Shown: one piece after another, positions 5,825 to 6,335 of the stretch
Layout of the letters: the number at the start of each line of letters is the position of its first letter
Numbering within the stretch: position 1 is the first letter of the stretch
Source of the DNA: Methylococcaceae bacterium
GTDB taxonomy: Bacteria; Pseudomonadota; Gammaproteobacteria; Methylococcales; Methylomonadaceae
Assembly (NCBI GenBank): GCA_013138855.1
Contig: WTBX01000152.1
Span: 1 to 6,335, forward strand
Length of the DNA stretch: 6,335 nt
Direction of reading: 5' to 3'
Translations under genes and position numbers: made by a program
Notes under the pieces: generated by a model
Seen by the model: only the letters and a program-made list of their open reading frames with translations
Databases searched by the model: none
What the model was told of the DNA's origin: nothing

Positions 5825-5970
5825 AAAAATATGGCTCTTCGGTATCTTCCGTGAAATTTAGGTAATTGCTAAAAAAGGACTGGCAGTCCTCTAGCTATTT
5901 GCATATTCTGAGGAAGGACTGCCAGTCCTACTTCTACTTTTCACGGGAAATCCTAAAGAACCAAAAATAT
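5825..5970. repeat. Target-site duplication AAAAATAT flanking MITE copy 3
   Basis: AAAAATAT at 5825-5832 and 5963-5970 sits exactly at both ends of the element at 5833-5962. This is the third independent 8-bp duplication in the family. Confidence 0.88.
5833..5962 (-). mobile_element. MITE, AGGACTG family, copy 3 (130 bp)
   Basis: The left end is GGCTCTTCGGTATCTTCCG and the right end is GGAAATCCTAAAGAACC, with GTGAAA/TTTCAC internal to both. The palindromes AGGACTGGCAGTCCT (5876-5890) and AGGACTGCCAGTCCT (5915-5929) are 39 bp apart. The whole element is 93% identical to copy 1 in inverted orientation, with no length change. A perfect 8-bp duplication flanks it. No open frame is present. Confidence 0.88.
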
Positions 5971-5977
5971 ATGTAAG

Positions 5978-6113
5978 TACTTTAAATTTCAGGGTAATTC
6001 GGAGCTGCGACTTCAGTCGCGGTGGCGGTTATTAGCTCCATCGCTTATGTATGCTGTCTCGTGCGCGACTAAAGTCGCGGCTCCGTTTATAGTCACCCTA
6101 TCTTTTTAAAGTA
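5978..6113. repeat. 136-bp inverted repeat with GCGACT…AGTCGC hairpins
   Basis: Nested arms are TACTTTAAA (5978-5986) with TTTAAAGTA (6105-6113), AGGGT (5991-5995) with ACCCT (6095-6099), and CGGAGC (6000-6005) with GCTCCG (6080-6085). Each inner arm carries its own small hairpin, GCGACT-TC-AGTCGC (6007-6020) and CGCGACT-AA-AGTCGCG (6064-6079). The middle is unrelated to the AGGACTG MITEs, but the design is the same: a non-coding palindrome with two sub-palindromes. I see no convincing target duplication. Confidence 0.7.
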
Positions 6114-6118
6114 GATAC

Positions 6119-6137
6119 AAAAACCTTCGAGGTTTTT
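6119..6137. repeat. AAAAACCT-TCG-AGGTTTTT hairpin
   Basis: An 8-bp perfect stem with a 3-nt loop, ending in a T-run, so on the plus strand it resembles a weak terminator; the stem is A/T-rich. No plus-strand gene precedes it, so it is more likely a remnant of a repeat (ACCTT recurs just after it). Confidence 0.4.
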
Positions 6138-6335
6138 AAAACCTTGATGATTTAAAATCACTCATTTATTTAGTAAAAAATGAGACATGGCATAGTTCAG
6201 GTTGTTGAAAAAAAGTTCTCACAATGAACTCACAACACTACTTTTAAATTACTTAAAAGCGTAAAATCTATAAATTATGTGGAAATAAATACCTAATGAT
6301 AAATTTTCCTCTATTTTAATTTTTTTGAAACCGCG
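6138..6335. other. AT-rich sequence without recognised features
   Basis: No gene is visible to the window end. The only structure is CTCATTT (6161-6167) with AAATGAG (6178-6184), a 7-bp inverted repeat. This may be the upstream region of a gene beyond the right edge. Confidence 0.4.

Noticed and set aside
5027..5962. CRISPR array, because a GGACTGCCAGTCC-type word recurs six times
   Set aside because: Repeats alternate in orientation, spacing is not that of regular spacers, the intervening sequences are homologous to each other, and each pair is bounded by inverted ends and target duplications.

Overview
The window looks like a chromosomal fragment of an AT-rich Gram-negative bacterium. Evidence for Gram-negative is a beta-barrel outer-membrane protein ending in Phe and a periplasmic-type multihaem cytochrome, both with signal peptides. 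The density of palindromic intergenic repeats and the haem/flavin gene content remind me of filamentous sulfur-oxidising or methane-oxidising gammaproteobacteria (Beggiatoa/Thiothrix-like). That placement is a guess from style, not a demonstrated assignment.

Layout: all three recognisable genes lie on the minus strand. At 2693-4546 is a 617-residue c-type cytochrome with five CXXCH haem sites. It is followed 11 nt later by a 459-residue outer-membrane beta-barrel protein (1302-2681), whose Shine-Dalgarno sequence overlaps the cytochrome stop codon. The two are almost certainly one operon and are a plausible, unusual porin-cytochrome electron conduit. Downstream, separated by a 236-bp nested inverted repeat (1043-1278), is the 5' part of a membrane-anchored FAD/NAD(P)H oxidoreductase (1-1011) that runs off the left edge. 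The reductase could feed electrons into a membrane redox chain, but a shared pathway with the cytochrome is only inferred from proximity.

Right part: 4547-6335 has no convincing gene. The first ~480 bp are very AT-rich with palindromes and should hold the cytochrome promoter. The rest is a cluster of small non-coding mobile elements. Three ~130-bp elements (5027-5156, 5486-5616, 5833-5962) have GGCTCTT-type inverted ends, two internal 15-nt palindromes always 39 bp apart, and perfect, different 8-bp target-site duplications. They are a clear MITE family, here called the AGGACTG element. Two decayed partial copies, a second long inverted repeat (5978-6113), and several short hairpins fill the gaps.
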